64,000 nt of DNA, taken from contig JBGTKP010000054.1 of NCBI GenBank assembly GCA_041744575.1, forward strand, positions 1 to 64,000, in the 5' to 3' direction. The position numbers were made by a program, and so were the translations under genes. How positions within the stretch are numbered: the first letter of the stretch is position 1; each line of letters opens with the position of its first letter. The notes under the pieces are model-generated. The model ran no database searches, had not been told where the DNA came from, and was given only the letters and a program-made list of their open reading frames with translations. This DNA is from JTS-RE37 sp041744575. GTDB taxonomy: Bacteria > Bacteroidota > Bacteroidia > Flavobacteriales > Flavobacteriaceae. Below, in pieces: positions 15,915-24,076 of this stretch.

Positions 15915-17456
15915 ATGAAAAGGGTAATTTGCCAGCTGCTTTTAACCCTTTTTTTATTTTCTTCATGCAGCCTTTTAAGGCGCGGTAACGATGTTCCGAA
16001 AAGGGAATTCCGCGGGGTGTGGATTGCGACAGTTGCCAATATCGACTGGCCCGCACATGGTGCTGATACCTGGTCCAGCCAACAGATGGATTATCTGCGC
16101 CTGCTGGACCATTACAAAAATCTCCATTTTAATGCCGTTATCGTTCAGATCCGGGATGCCGGTGACGCCTTCTATGATTCGGATTATGCTCCCTGGTCAC
16201 GCTATCTTACAGGCACCGAAGGGCTGGCCCCTTCTTCAGATGTTGATCCTTTGGAATGGATGATCCATCAGGCACACCTGCGCGGCTTTGAATTTCATGC
16301 GTGGCTTAATCCTTACAGGGCTACATTTGACCTTAAAACCGAACTGCTGGCGCCTTCGCACGATTTTAATACCCATCCTGAATGGATATTCCGCTATGGC
16401 TCCAAATACTACTATCACCCCGGATTACCGGAAGTACAGGAAAGACTGGTAGCTATTATGGAAGAAGTGGTGCGGCGCTATAAAGTGGATGGGATACATT
16501 TTGACGACTACTTCTATCCCTATAAAATTTCAGGGGAAACCATCAGGGATTCTGCGCAGTATGTGCGTTACGCAAACGAGGGGACTACGCTGGAGGACTG
16601 GAGACGGAGCAATGTGGATTCGCTCATAAAAAAAGTGCATTCAGCAATCAGCAGAGTAAAACCATGGGTTCAATTCGGCATCAGCCCTTTCGGCGTATGG
16701 AAGAATAATAAGACTGATCCGGAAGGTTCGGATACCCGGGCGGGCCAGACTACCTTTGATGAGCTTTATGCTGATCCCATTACATGGATGAAGCAGGGGT
16801 GGATCGATTACCTGGTCCCTCAGGTCTACTGGAGCATGGACTTTCCGGCGGCCCCCCACCGAACCCTGGTGAAGTGGTGGGCAGCCCATGCCTATGGTAC
16901 CAATCTGTACATAGGCAACGCTGCGTACAAGATCAGGGATAACCAGGACAAAGCCTGGGACCGGAAAAAAGAACTTCCGGAACAGCTTGGATGGGCCAGA
17001 CAATTCCCGGAGGTAAAAGGTAATGTGTTCTTCAGTGCAAAGTCCCTGCTCAACAGACATAAGGATATTAGCAATTACATCCGAAAAAAATATTACCCTT
17101 ATCCCGCCCTAACTCCTGAATTTCCCAGAAAAAATGTCACCGTCCCGAAACCTTCGCGACTGCTGCCGACCCGTCGGAATGACTATTGGGAATTTACACT
17201 TGACGCTCATAACAGTGAATTATTTCCATTTGTACTCGTATATGCCAGTCGAAATAAAAAACGCTTGAGCCGACTTCAACCGCGGCAGATCATCGCAAAA
17301 ATTTATCTCGATGAAAGAAATCGTTTTACACTGGGAAACGGCCTGGTGGGCAAAAACAAATACCTGGCCGTTTCTTATCTCGACAGGTTTGGGGTCGAAA
17401 CTGAGCCCATTGTCTTAAATTTAACTAAATTAACCGGCATTCAGATCGCTCAATAA
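15915..17456 (+). CDS. GHL10-family glycoside hydrolase lipoprotein (DigH/YngK-like)
   Basis: The 513 residues start with a lipoprotein signal (LFLFSSC, C18). The catalytic barrel is the GHL10 (DUF187) family: EFRGVWIATVANIDWP at 31-46, FNAVIVQIRDAGDAFYDS, PLEWMIHQAHLRGFEFHAWLNPYR, VDGIHFDDYFYPY and DYLVPQVYWSMDF. A C-terminal beta domain follows (about 410-513). The E. coli member DigH cleaves glycan strands stripped of peptide stems at the division site. Its place in this operon supports a role in cutting peptidoglycan into sugars that the neighbours import and convert. It follows the nagB-like gene by 40 bp. Confidence 0.87.
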   Translation: MKRVICQLLLTLFLFSSCSLLRRGNDVPKREFRGVWIATVANIDWPAHGADTWSSQQMDYLRLLDHYKNLHFNAVIVQIRDAGDAFYDSDYAPWSRYLTGTEGLAPSSDVDPLEWMIHQAHLRGFEFHAWLNPYRATFDLKTELLAPSHDFNTHPEWIFRYGSKYYYHPGLPEVQERLVAIMEEVVRRYKVDGIHFDDYFYPYKISGETIRDSAQYVRYANEGTTLEDWRRSNVDSLIKKVHSAISRVKPWVQFGISPFGVWKNNKTDPEGSDTRAGQTTFDELYADPITWMKQGWIDYLVPQVYWSMDFPAAPHRTLVKWWAAHAYGTNLYIGNAAYKIRDNQDKAWDRKKELPEQLGWARQFPEVKGNVFFSAKSLLNRHKDISNYIRKKYYPYPALTPEFPRKNVTVPKPSRLLPTRRNDYWEFTLDAHNSELFPFVLVYASRNKKRLSRLQPRQIIAKIYLDERNRFTLGNGLVGKNKYLAVSYLDRFGVETEPIVLNLTKLTGIQIAQ

Positions 17457-17518
17457 CCAAAATACCGAAGAAAAGCTTAGCATGGCAGCCAACAACACCA
17501 GAGAACCAATCCGGAGTC

Positions 17519-18790
17519 ATGATCAGGAAAGACACTAGGGCATGGGGGTGGGTCCCCGTTCTTTACTTTACGCAAGGGCTACCCTATGTCATTGTAGTTA
17601 CGGTTTCCGTAATCATGTATAAAAAACTGGGTGTCAGCAATGCCGACATAGGATTCTATACGAGTTGGCTTTATCTGCCCTGGGTTTTAAAACCCCTTTG
17701 GAGCCCGTATGTGGATCTCAGAAGCACAAAGCGGACCTGGTTTATTTCGATGCAATTTCTCATTGCACTGGCGCTTTTCGCTGTTGGATGTACGATTCCG
17801 GTTAAAATGTTCTTTGTGACCACCCTGGCCTGTTTCTGGATAGCGGCATTTGCTTCTGCCACCAATGACATTGCTTCAGACGGGTATTATATGATCGGCC
17901 TGAGCCAAAAAAAACAATCTTTTTTCGTTGGCATCCGCAGCACTTTTTACAGGCTTGCCATGGTCACCGGAGAAGGGCTGGTGATCATTCTGGCAGGATT
18001 TCTTGAAAATTATTACGGTGATAATACCAGGGCCTGGAGTTACACGATCATCTGTACTGCTGTTCTTATGCTTTGCCTCTCGATAGCCAACACCCTGATC
18101 ACCCCAAAATACGAATCTTCCGCTTTGTCAGCGGAAAAACCCCGGGGCTTCGGAGAGGTATTTTCCTCCTTTTTCCGGAAAAGGAATATTGGGGTGGCCC
18201 TGGCTTTTATTCTCACTTACCGCCTCGGGGAATCACAACTGGTGAAAATGGCAGCACCCTTCCTCCTCGATGATCCGGCGCAGGGAGGGTTGGGATACAC
18301 AACCGCAAAAGTTGGTGTTTTATTCGGTACGGCAGGAGTCATCATGTTGTCCGTAGGAGGCATTCTGGGCGGGATACTCATTTCAAGGGACGGACTTAAA
18401 AAATGGATGCTCCCGATGGTACTGTCTCTTAATGTCCCTAACATCCTCTATGCCGTGCTTGCAGTAACCGGTAGCTCCAGTACGATCGCCGTAACGGCTA
18501 CCGTCCTATTTGAAAAATTTGGCTACGGATTTGGTTTTGCCGCCTTTCTCATGTACCTCATCTATATCGCGGAAGGAAAATCTAAAACCTCTCACTATGC
18601 CATTGCAACAGGATTTATGGCACTGGGGATGATGCTCCCTGGAATGATCAGCGGGTATATGCAGCAATGGCTGGGGTATGGTGGATTTTTTATATGGGTG
18701 GTGATAGCGGCCCTCCCTGCACTTTTTCTCCTCAGATATATTACCTACCCCGCAGATTACGGTAAAAAAGATAATGAAACCAATGGCTGA
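17519..18790 (+). CDS. ampG: AmpG-type MFS permease for muropeptides or amino sugars
   Basis: The 423-residue integral membrane protein has about twelve hydrophobic segments and the PAT/AmpG-family opening (WVPVLYFTQGLPYVIVVTVSVIMYKKLGVSNADIGFYTSWLYLPW). It would import anhydro-muropeptides or GlcNAc-anhydroMurNAc from the periplasm. The context is strong: it sits between a DigH-like hydrolase and nagZ in the same direction, and its 3' end overlaps nagZ by 17 bp, which suggests translational coupling. The exact substrate is inferred from the operon. Confidence 0.85.
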   Translation: MIRKDTRAWGWVPVLYFTQGLPYVIVVTVSVIMYKKLGVSNADIGFYTSWLYLPWVLKPLWSPYVDLRSTKRTWFISMQFLIALALFAVGCTIPVKMFFVTTLACFWIAAFASATNDIASDGYYMIGLSQKKQSFFVGIRSTFYRLAMVTGEGLVIILAGFLENYYGDNTRAWSYTIICTAVLMLCLSIANTLITPKYESSALSAEKPRGFGEVFSSFFRKRNIGVALAFILTYRLGESQLVKMAAPFLLDDPAQGGLGYTTAKVGVLFGTAGVIMLSVGGILGGILISRDGLKKWMLPMVLSLNVPNILYAVLAVTGSSSTIAVTATVLFEKFGYGFGFAAFLMYLIYIAEGKSKTSHYAIATGFMALGMMLPGMISGYMQQWLGYGGFFIWVVIAALPALFLLRYITYPADYGKKDNETNG

Positions 18791-20381
18791 TTCAATCCCT
18801 TACAATTCGGCACTCAGATGCGAGGGCACCCTTGAAAAAATAGGACAGTTATTCATGCCGGCTGCATTTATCAATGATAGCGAGGAAGAAAAACGAAAAC
18901 TTGAACACCTGATCCGCGATCACCACATCGGGGGCCTTTGCTTTTTTCACAGCAGGGCCAGTGCTGCCACTAATTTTGAAGGCAAGGAAAAAGTGGTGCG
19001 GAATGAGGATAGCCTCCAGACACTCAAACGTCTCATTTCTCGCTATCAGCAGGCAGCCGTTTACCCGCTTTTAATAGCCATCGATGCCGAATGGGGGCTC
19101 GCCATGCGGGTTGAAAATACACAGCAATACCCCTATGCCCTCACGCTGGGTGCATTACAGAACAGGGAGGATCTGGTTTTTGAAATGGCTCGAAACATCG
19201 GGCGGGATTGCAGGGATGCCGGCATCCACTGGAATTTTGCGCCGGTGGCGGATATAAACAACAACCCGGCTAATCCGGTAATCGGTTACAGGTCCTTCGG
19301 AGAAGATAAGCACACGGTTAGCACCATGGTCAGAAGGTATGCAGACGGTCTTGGCAGTTTGGGTATACTCAACAGTATAAAACACTTCCCCGGTCATGGT
19401 GACACCGGTACGGACTCCCACCTTGGTCTTCCTAACATCGACAAAACCTGGGAGGAATTAATGGACAATGAACTTTTCCCTTTTATCAATGCCATAAACC
19501 ATGGGATAGATTCTATCATGGTCGGCCATCTCGATGTGCCTGCCATCACGGGTGAGAAAGGAAAGCCGGTTTCCGTATCCAAAAGAGCCATAGAGGGGAT
19601 ATTACGTGAAAAACTGGGATTTAACGGAGTGGTAGTTTCAGATGCTCTTAATATGCATGCCGTCTCAAGGCTCTTTCCGGAAAAAGGTATGCTGGAATGG
19701 AAAGCTTTTGATGCAGGGAACGACATTTTATGCTTTGCGGAACATATTCCCGAAGGCATTGCCATGATTGCAGCAAAGGCCGCCCCATCACAAGTGGACG
19801 AACATTATCAACGGGTCCTTTCCTTAAAAGAAAAAGCCCTGACATCCCGGCCGTCGCCATCCGAACTATTCATGGAGGCGGGTATGCTCAACAGCGAGCT
19901 TGCGCGGGAGACACTGACCCTTTATCACGGAGACGCCGGAGTGCTTGCCGGGATGGCCCGCAGGAAGGTTACAGGGATCACAATAGGTCGCAGACCCGCC
20001 GAAACTTTCCTTGATGCCCTTTGTCCTGAAGTAATTCAGGAGTGGCTCTTTACCCAGGAAATCTCAGCTCCGGAATTACGCAGACGAATCGGGAATCAGG
20101 ACCATATACTCCTGACCCTAGTACCTCCGAGGGTGAAGCCGCAACAGAATTTTGGCCTTGCTGCTGAAGAAGTAGATTTGATAAATTGGTTGGTTTCGGA
20201 AAAGCAGGTCATACTTTATGTCTTTGGAAATCCCTACGTGCTTCGCTTGTTCGATATGAAAAAAATGAAGGCGGTTGTCATTGTTTATCAGGATTTTGTG
20301 GCGTATCAGGAAGTCGCGGCCGCTCATTTCCTTGGTAAATTCACCACAAGGGGCAGGTTGCCCGTGTCGCTTCAAAAATAA
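18774..20381 (+). CDS. nagZ: Beta-N-acetylhexosaminidase NagZ (glycoside hydrolase family 3)
   Basis: The 535 residues show an N-terminal GH3 barrel (about 20-355) with the NagZ signature loop KHFPGHGDTGTDSHLG at 203-218, holding the Asp-His acid/base pair (D214, H216), and the nucleophile D290 in VVVSDALNMHAV. The C-terminal ~170 residues form an extra alpha/beta domain not present in the 340-residue E. coli NagZ; such two-domain NagZ forms are known in other bacteria. No signal peptide is visible, so it should act in the cytoplasm on imported GlcNAc-anhydroMurNAc (peptides). The start at 18774 overlaps ampG; an ATG at 18783 is an alternative. Confidence 0.93.
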   Translation: MKPMADSIPYNSALRCEGTLEKIGQLFMPAAFINDSEEEKRKLEHLIRDHHIGGLCFFHSRASAATNFEGKEKVVRNEDSLQTLKRLISRYQQAAVYPLLIAIDAEWGLAMRVENTQQYPYALTLGALQNREDLVFEMARNIGRDCRDAGIHWNFAPVADINNNPANPVIGYRSFGEDKHTVSTMVRRYADGLGSLGILNSIKHFPGHGDTGTDSHLGLPNIDKTWEELMDNELFPFINAINHGIDSIMVGHLDVPAITGEKGKPVSVSKRAIEGILREKLGFNGVVVSDALNMHAVSRLFPEKGMLEWKAFDAGNDILCFAEHIPEGIAMIAAKAAPSQVDEHYQRVLSLKEKALTSRPSPSELFMEAGMLNSELARETLTLYHGDAGVLAGMARRKVTGITIGRRPAETFLDALCPEVIQEWLFTQEISAPELRRRIGNQDHILLTLVPPRVKPQQNFGLAAEEVDLINWLVSEKQVILYVFGNPYVLRLFDMKKMKAVVIVYQDFVAYQEVAAAHFLGKFTTRGRLPVSLQK

Positions 20382-20519
20382 TGAGGCGCGCTTTTCCAAA
20401 TGATTGAGCAGATCATTTACAGCAATTAACCATGCATCCGACATACCACCGGCGTCTTGTTTTTATAACAGGTTTCCGACAGTAAAATTAGAATTGAAAA
20501 TTAACACTATATTATCATT

Positions 20520-21596
20520 ATGAAAACCTACCGTGTTCTGGGCCTGATGTCTGGCACTTCCCTTGATGGTCTCGACCTTGCCTGTTGCCATCTCAAAAAA
20601 GCTTCAGATCGTTGGGAATTTGAAATTGCACAAACCGCCAATGTAGAGTATGACCCACTCATGCAGCAAAAACTCAAGGAAGCCATTTCGCTGTCATCCG
20701 TCGATCACCTGGATTTTCATAATTCCTATGGTACATGGCTCGGGAAGCAGGCAAGGGAGTTTTTGAAAAAGCATACCCTCGAGGTGGATTTTATCGCGAG
20801 TCACGGACATACCTCCCACCACCAGCCAATAAAGGGCATTACCTGGCAGTTGGGTTCAGGACAGCATCTGGCCAATGAAAGCGGATGCATGACCCTTGCG
20901 GATTTCAGGACGAACGATGTCGCTTTGGGGGGACAAGGCGCTCCCCTGGTCCCTATTGGGGACAGGTTGCTTTTCAGTGAGTATGATTTCTGCCTGAACC
21001 TCGGAGGTATCAGCAATATCTCCCTGGAACAGGATGGACAGCGTATCGCATATGATATAGGCCTTGCCAACATGATCCTCAATTATATCACCCGCAAGGT
21101 TGGTATCGCCTATGACGAAGGGGGCAAGCTGGCCCGGAATGGGCGTCTGGACAAGGAGATGCTCGGGAAGCTTGACAGGCTTGAATATTACGGACTTCCC
21201 ATCCCTAAGTCGACAGGATATGAATGGTTTTTAAAGGAGGTCGTACCAATCGTTGACGCTTCCAGTGGTGATACTTCATCCCTGCTGCATACTGCAGTCT
21301 GTCATATCACCGGGCAGGTCGCCCGGGAGGTCCAACGCTTTTCAGGATCTGATGCCCGTCGACTTTTCGTTACGGGAGGAGGTGCTCTGAACGGCTATAT
21401 GGTCGAAGTACTTCGCGCCAGCTTGGGCGATCACATCCGTGTCGAAGTGCCTGTACGGAAGTTGATCGAATTTAAGGAAGCTTTGGTATTTGCATTGATG
21501 GGGGTCCTTCGAATGCGGGGTGAAATCAATGTGTACCGCTCCGTAACCGGTGCCTCCCGCGATTCCTGCAGCGGCGTCTTTTTTCTTCCCTCCTGA
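20520..21596 (+). CDS. anmK: Anhydro-N-acetylmuramic acid kinase AnmK
   Basis: The 358-residue kinase opens with LGLMSGTSLDGLDLA and has FIASHGHTSHHQP, FRTNDVALGGQGAPLVPIGD, NLGGISNIS, AYDIGLANMILN and the ATP-site-like VTGGGALNGYM. It phosphorylates and opens 1,6-anhydroMurNAc to MurNAc-6-P, the substrate of MurQ, so the locus is metabolically complete from NagZ to GlcNAc-6-P. It is 138 bp after nagZ with no clear promoter box, and is most likely the last gene of the operon. The adjacent downstream sequence has a weak hairpin. Confidence 0.95.
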   Translation: MKTYRVLGLMSGTSLDGLDLACCHLKKASDRWEFEIAQTANVEYDPLMQQKLKEAISLSSVDHLDFHNSYGTWLGKQAREFLKKHTLEVDFIASHGHTSHHQPIKGITWQLGSGQHLANESGCMTLADFRTNDVALGGQGAPLVPIGDRLLFSEYDFCLNLGGISNISLEQDGQRIAYDIGLANMILNYITRKVGIAYDEGGKLARNGRLDKEMLGKLDRLEYYGLPIPKSTGYEWFLKEVVPIVDASSGDTSSLLHTAVCHITGQVAREVQRFSGSDARRLFVTGGGALNGYMVEVLRASLGDHIRVEVPVRKLIEFKEALVFALMGVLRMRGEINVYRSVTGASRDSCSGVFFLPS

Positions 21597-21608
21597 TTTT
21601 GTCAGGAG
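21590..21608 (+). terminator. Weak hairpin at the end of anmK
   Basis: CTCCTGA (21590-21596, including the stop codon) pairs with TCAGGAG (21602-21608) around a TTTTG loop. There is no immediate T tract, so termination here is doubtful. Confidence 0.3.
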
Positions 21609-21721
21609 CCGGTGGGCAGGGGTTTTTCGCAAGTACGTTTGGTGCAGACAGTTGTAACAAACAGCAGACAACTCTTACTCTAATCCCCCTTCCCTCCCCT
21701 CCCTATATCATTTCAAATATG

Positions 21722-21729
21722 TACTTTTG
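21722..21729 (+). promoter_or_regulatory. -7 promoter box of the udk-mutB operon
   Basis: TACTTTTG matches TAnnTTTG and ends 10 bases before the udk ATG, giving a leader of only about five bases. No -33 TTG at normal spacing was seen. Confidence 0.55.
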
Positions 21730-21739
21730 ATGTAAATTC

Positions 21740-22360
21740 ATGGCCATGCTGATTATCGGGATAGCGGGAGGAACTGGCTCTGGCAAGACTACAGTGGTCA
21801 CCCAGATCATCAACGAACTACCGGAAACCGAAGTTGCGGTTATTTCCCAGGATGCTTATTATGCAGATCTGTCACATCTCAGTTATGAAGAGCGGGTCAA
21901 TGTAAATTTTGATCATCCGAGGGCCATCGATTTTGAACTTCTGGCGTCTCATCTCAGGCAGTTAAGAAAAGGGGAACCCATTCGTCAGCCAGTGTATTCC
22001 TTTGAAGAACATAATCGAACCGACGAATATATTCTGACCTATCCGAGAAAAGTGATCATCGTTGAAGGAATTCTCATTCTCACCCATCCGGAAATCAGGG
22101 AAATGTTTGACATTAAGATCTTTGTCCATGCCGATTCGGATGAACGGCTGATCCGCAGATTAAAAAGAGATATCAATGAACGGGGCCGGAATCTTGAAGA
22201 AGTTCTGATGCGGTATCAGACTACCTTAAAACCCATGCATGATCAGTTGATAGAACCTACCAAGGAATTTGCGGATATCATCATTCCAAACAACAGATAT
22301 AACACGGTGGCAGTTGATATAGTACGAACGATCATCGATGAAAAACTGGCATTAGGATGA
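21740..22360 (+). CDS. udk: Uridine kinase
   Basis: The 206-residue kinase of the P-loop uridine kinase family phosphorylates uridine and cytidine in pyrimidine salvage. It shows the Walker A GGTGSGKT (10-17), ISQDAYYADLSHLSYEERVNVNFDHPRAID, the lid-side VEGILIL and IRRLKRDINERGR. Length matches the family. It is the first gene of an overlapping operon: the start of the ftsB-like gene uses the ATGA overlap at its stop. A second ATG at 21746 is a possible start. Confidence 0.95.
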   Translation: MAMLIIGIAGGTGSGKTTVVTQIINELPETEVAVISQDAYYADLSHLSYEERVNVNFDHPRAIDFELLASHLRQLRKGEPIRQPVYSFEEHNRTDEYILTYPRKVIIVEGILILTHPEIREMFDIKIFVHADSDERLIRRLKRDINERGRNLEEVLMRYQTTLKPMHDQLIEPTKEFADIIIPNNRYNTVAVDIVRTIIDEKLALG

Positions 22361-22707
22361 TACGATTTAAAAAGATAAGGGCAACCAAATGGTTTGCACT
22401 TATAAGTAATATTTATGTCCTGGTCCTGACCGTATTTTTAGTATGGATGCTATTTTTTGATACCAATTCCCTACTCATCCATCTGGAATTGAGAAAGGAG
22501 ATCAGGAAGCTGGAGAAACAACAGGATTTCCTCAAAGAGGAAATCGCCAGGGATAAAAAGGTGATCCAAAAATTATCCGATCCGCGGGAACTGGAAAAAT
22601 TTGGCAGGGAACAGTACTATCTTAAAAAAAAGAATGAGGAAATCTACCTTATCGAATATGAGGACAGCTTAAAGCAGGAAAAAGATGAGAGGAACAACCC
22701 TTTTTGA
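22357..22707 (+). CDS. FtsB/DivIC-like septum formation initiator
   Basis: The 116-residue protein has a short basic N-terminus, one transmembrane helix (about 13-35) and a coiled coil (about 42-72, ELRKEIRKLEKQQDFLKEEIARDK), followed by the family's DPRELEKFGREQYYLKKKNEEIYLIEY. This is the bitopic layout of FtsB/DivIC, part of the FtsQLB-type cell-division complex. It overlaps udk by 4 bp and mutA by 23 bp. The udk, divIC-like and methylmalonyl-CoA mutase order is unusual functionally but the overlaps are seen directly. Confidence 0.88.
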   Translation: MIRFKKIRATKWFALISNIYVLVLTVFLVWMLFFDTNSLLIHLELRKEIRKLEKQQDFLKEEIARDKKVIQKLSDPRELEKFGREQYYLKKKNEEIYLIEYEDSLKQEKDERNNPF

Positions 22708-24076
22708 AGAATTTCCGGAAGTAACCACCAAAGAGTGGAAGCAACAGATCCAGGCAGATCTTCAAGGTGCTGACTATAATAAAGCGATGGTTTGGGAGTC
22801 GCCTGAAGGAATTTCCGTAAAACCCTTCTACAATCATGACGACGCAGGGACTCAGAGCCCGCCAATGCATAGGAACGGGGCGTGGCTCATTGGCCAGGTC
22901 ATAAAAGGTAAGAATTCTGAAGGGATCCATAAAAGGCTGAAAGCCTGCATATCACTGGGAGCAGAAGCCCTTATCGTCTCCCCTGCTTCAGAAGAACCCA
23001 CCGCCGGTTGGCTCCCCGAAAAAGCAGACCGAAGTACCATACCTCTGTTCCTGGAGGCGTCATTTCTGTCACCGCCTTTTCTTCATGACCTTTGTAATGC
23101 CTACTCCGAAAGTTCATCAAAGCTGCATCTTTGTCTGGATCCTATAGGTTTTCTCGCTCGGACCGGGAACTGGCACACGGATAAAAAAAAAGACCTGGCC
23201 GTTGTATCCGGAATCCTCTCGCAATATCAACAGGCCAACCTGGGAGGCATCCTTGGCATAGACGGAAGCCTCTATCAGCAGGCCGGGGCTAACATCGTCC
23301 AACAACTGGGATATACTCTGGCACATGTCAATGAATACATGTATCTCCTGAAGGCAGAAAAATCAGGCTCCCGGACCGGTTTCACCCCTACATTTAAACT
23401 ATCTGTTGGAGGGAATTATTTTTTTGAGATTGCCAAAATCCGCGCATTACGCTGGTTGTGGCGCACCCTGGCCTCGGCATACGGCTGGGATCCGAAATGT
23501 AAGATTATTGCCGGGCCAGGCCTTCGGAATAAGACGTTATATGACTATAACACCAATCTTATAAGATCATCCATGGAATGTATGTCGGCCATCCTGGGTG
23601 GCTCTGACGTGGTATACAATCTGCCGTATGATACAATGTATCTGGAGAGAAATGATTTTTCTGAACGGATAGCCAGAAATCAGTTACTGATAATGAAGCA
23701 TGAGGGATTGCTGGAAAGACCACTGAATCCCGCTGACGGAAGTTACTACATAGAAAGGCTTACGAGGCAATTGGCGGAAAAGAGTCTGGACTTATTCAAA
23801 GACATTGAGGCGGGGGGAGGATTTTTGAAATTACTGGGAGATCATACGATCCAGAGAAAAATAAAGGAGAGTGCACAGAAGGAAGAGGCCTCATTCCGCA
23901 AAGGATACCTCATCCTTACCGGCACCAATTTGCACGTAAACAAGGAGGACAGAATGAAAAGTTCGATTGGGAAATCGCCGTTTTTGGCAGCTTCTCCACG
24001 GAAAACACTTATTGAACCTATTTCGGTGAAACGCCTTGCGGAAGAAGCTGAGCAATCCAGATTGAACCATGAGTAG
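22685..24076 (+). CDS. mutA: Methylmalonyl-CoA mutase small (beta) subunit, short form
   Basis: The 463 residues correspond to the mutase barrel of the small subunit (FPEVTTKEWKQQIQADLQG near the N-terminus, FKLSVGGNYFFEIAKIRALRWLW, NPADGSYYIERLTRQLAEKSL). They end well before a cobalamin-binding domain; the small subunit of other bacteria is about 610-640 residues with a degenerate C-terminal domain, so this is a shortened form. It is non-catalytic in the heterodimer and supports MutB. It overlaps the ftsB-like gene by 23 bp and mutB by 8 bp. Confidence 0.92.
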   Translation: MRGTTLFEEFPEVTTKEWKQQIQADLQGADYNKAMVWESPEGISVKPFYNHDDAGTQSPPMHRNGAWLIGQVIKGKNSEGIHKRLKACISLGAEALIVSPASEEPTAGWLPEKADRSTIPLFLEASFLSPPFLHDLCNAYSESSSKLHLCLDPIGFLARTGNWHTDKKKDLAVVSGILSQYQQANLGGILGIDGSLYQQAGANIVQQLGYTLAHVNEYMYLLKAEKSGSRTGFTPTFKLSVGGNYFFEIAKIRALRWLWRTLASAYGWDPKCKIIAGPGLRNKTLYDYNTNLIRSSMECMSAILGGSDVVYNLPYDTMYLERNDFSERIARNQLLIMKHEGLLERPLNPADGSYYIERLTRQLAEKSLDLFKDIEAGGGFLKLLGDHTIQRKIKESAQKEEASFRKGYLILTGTNLHVNKEDRMKSSIGKSPFLAASPRKTLIEPISVKRLAEEAEQSRLNHE

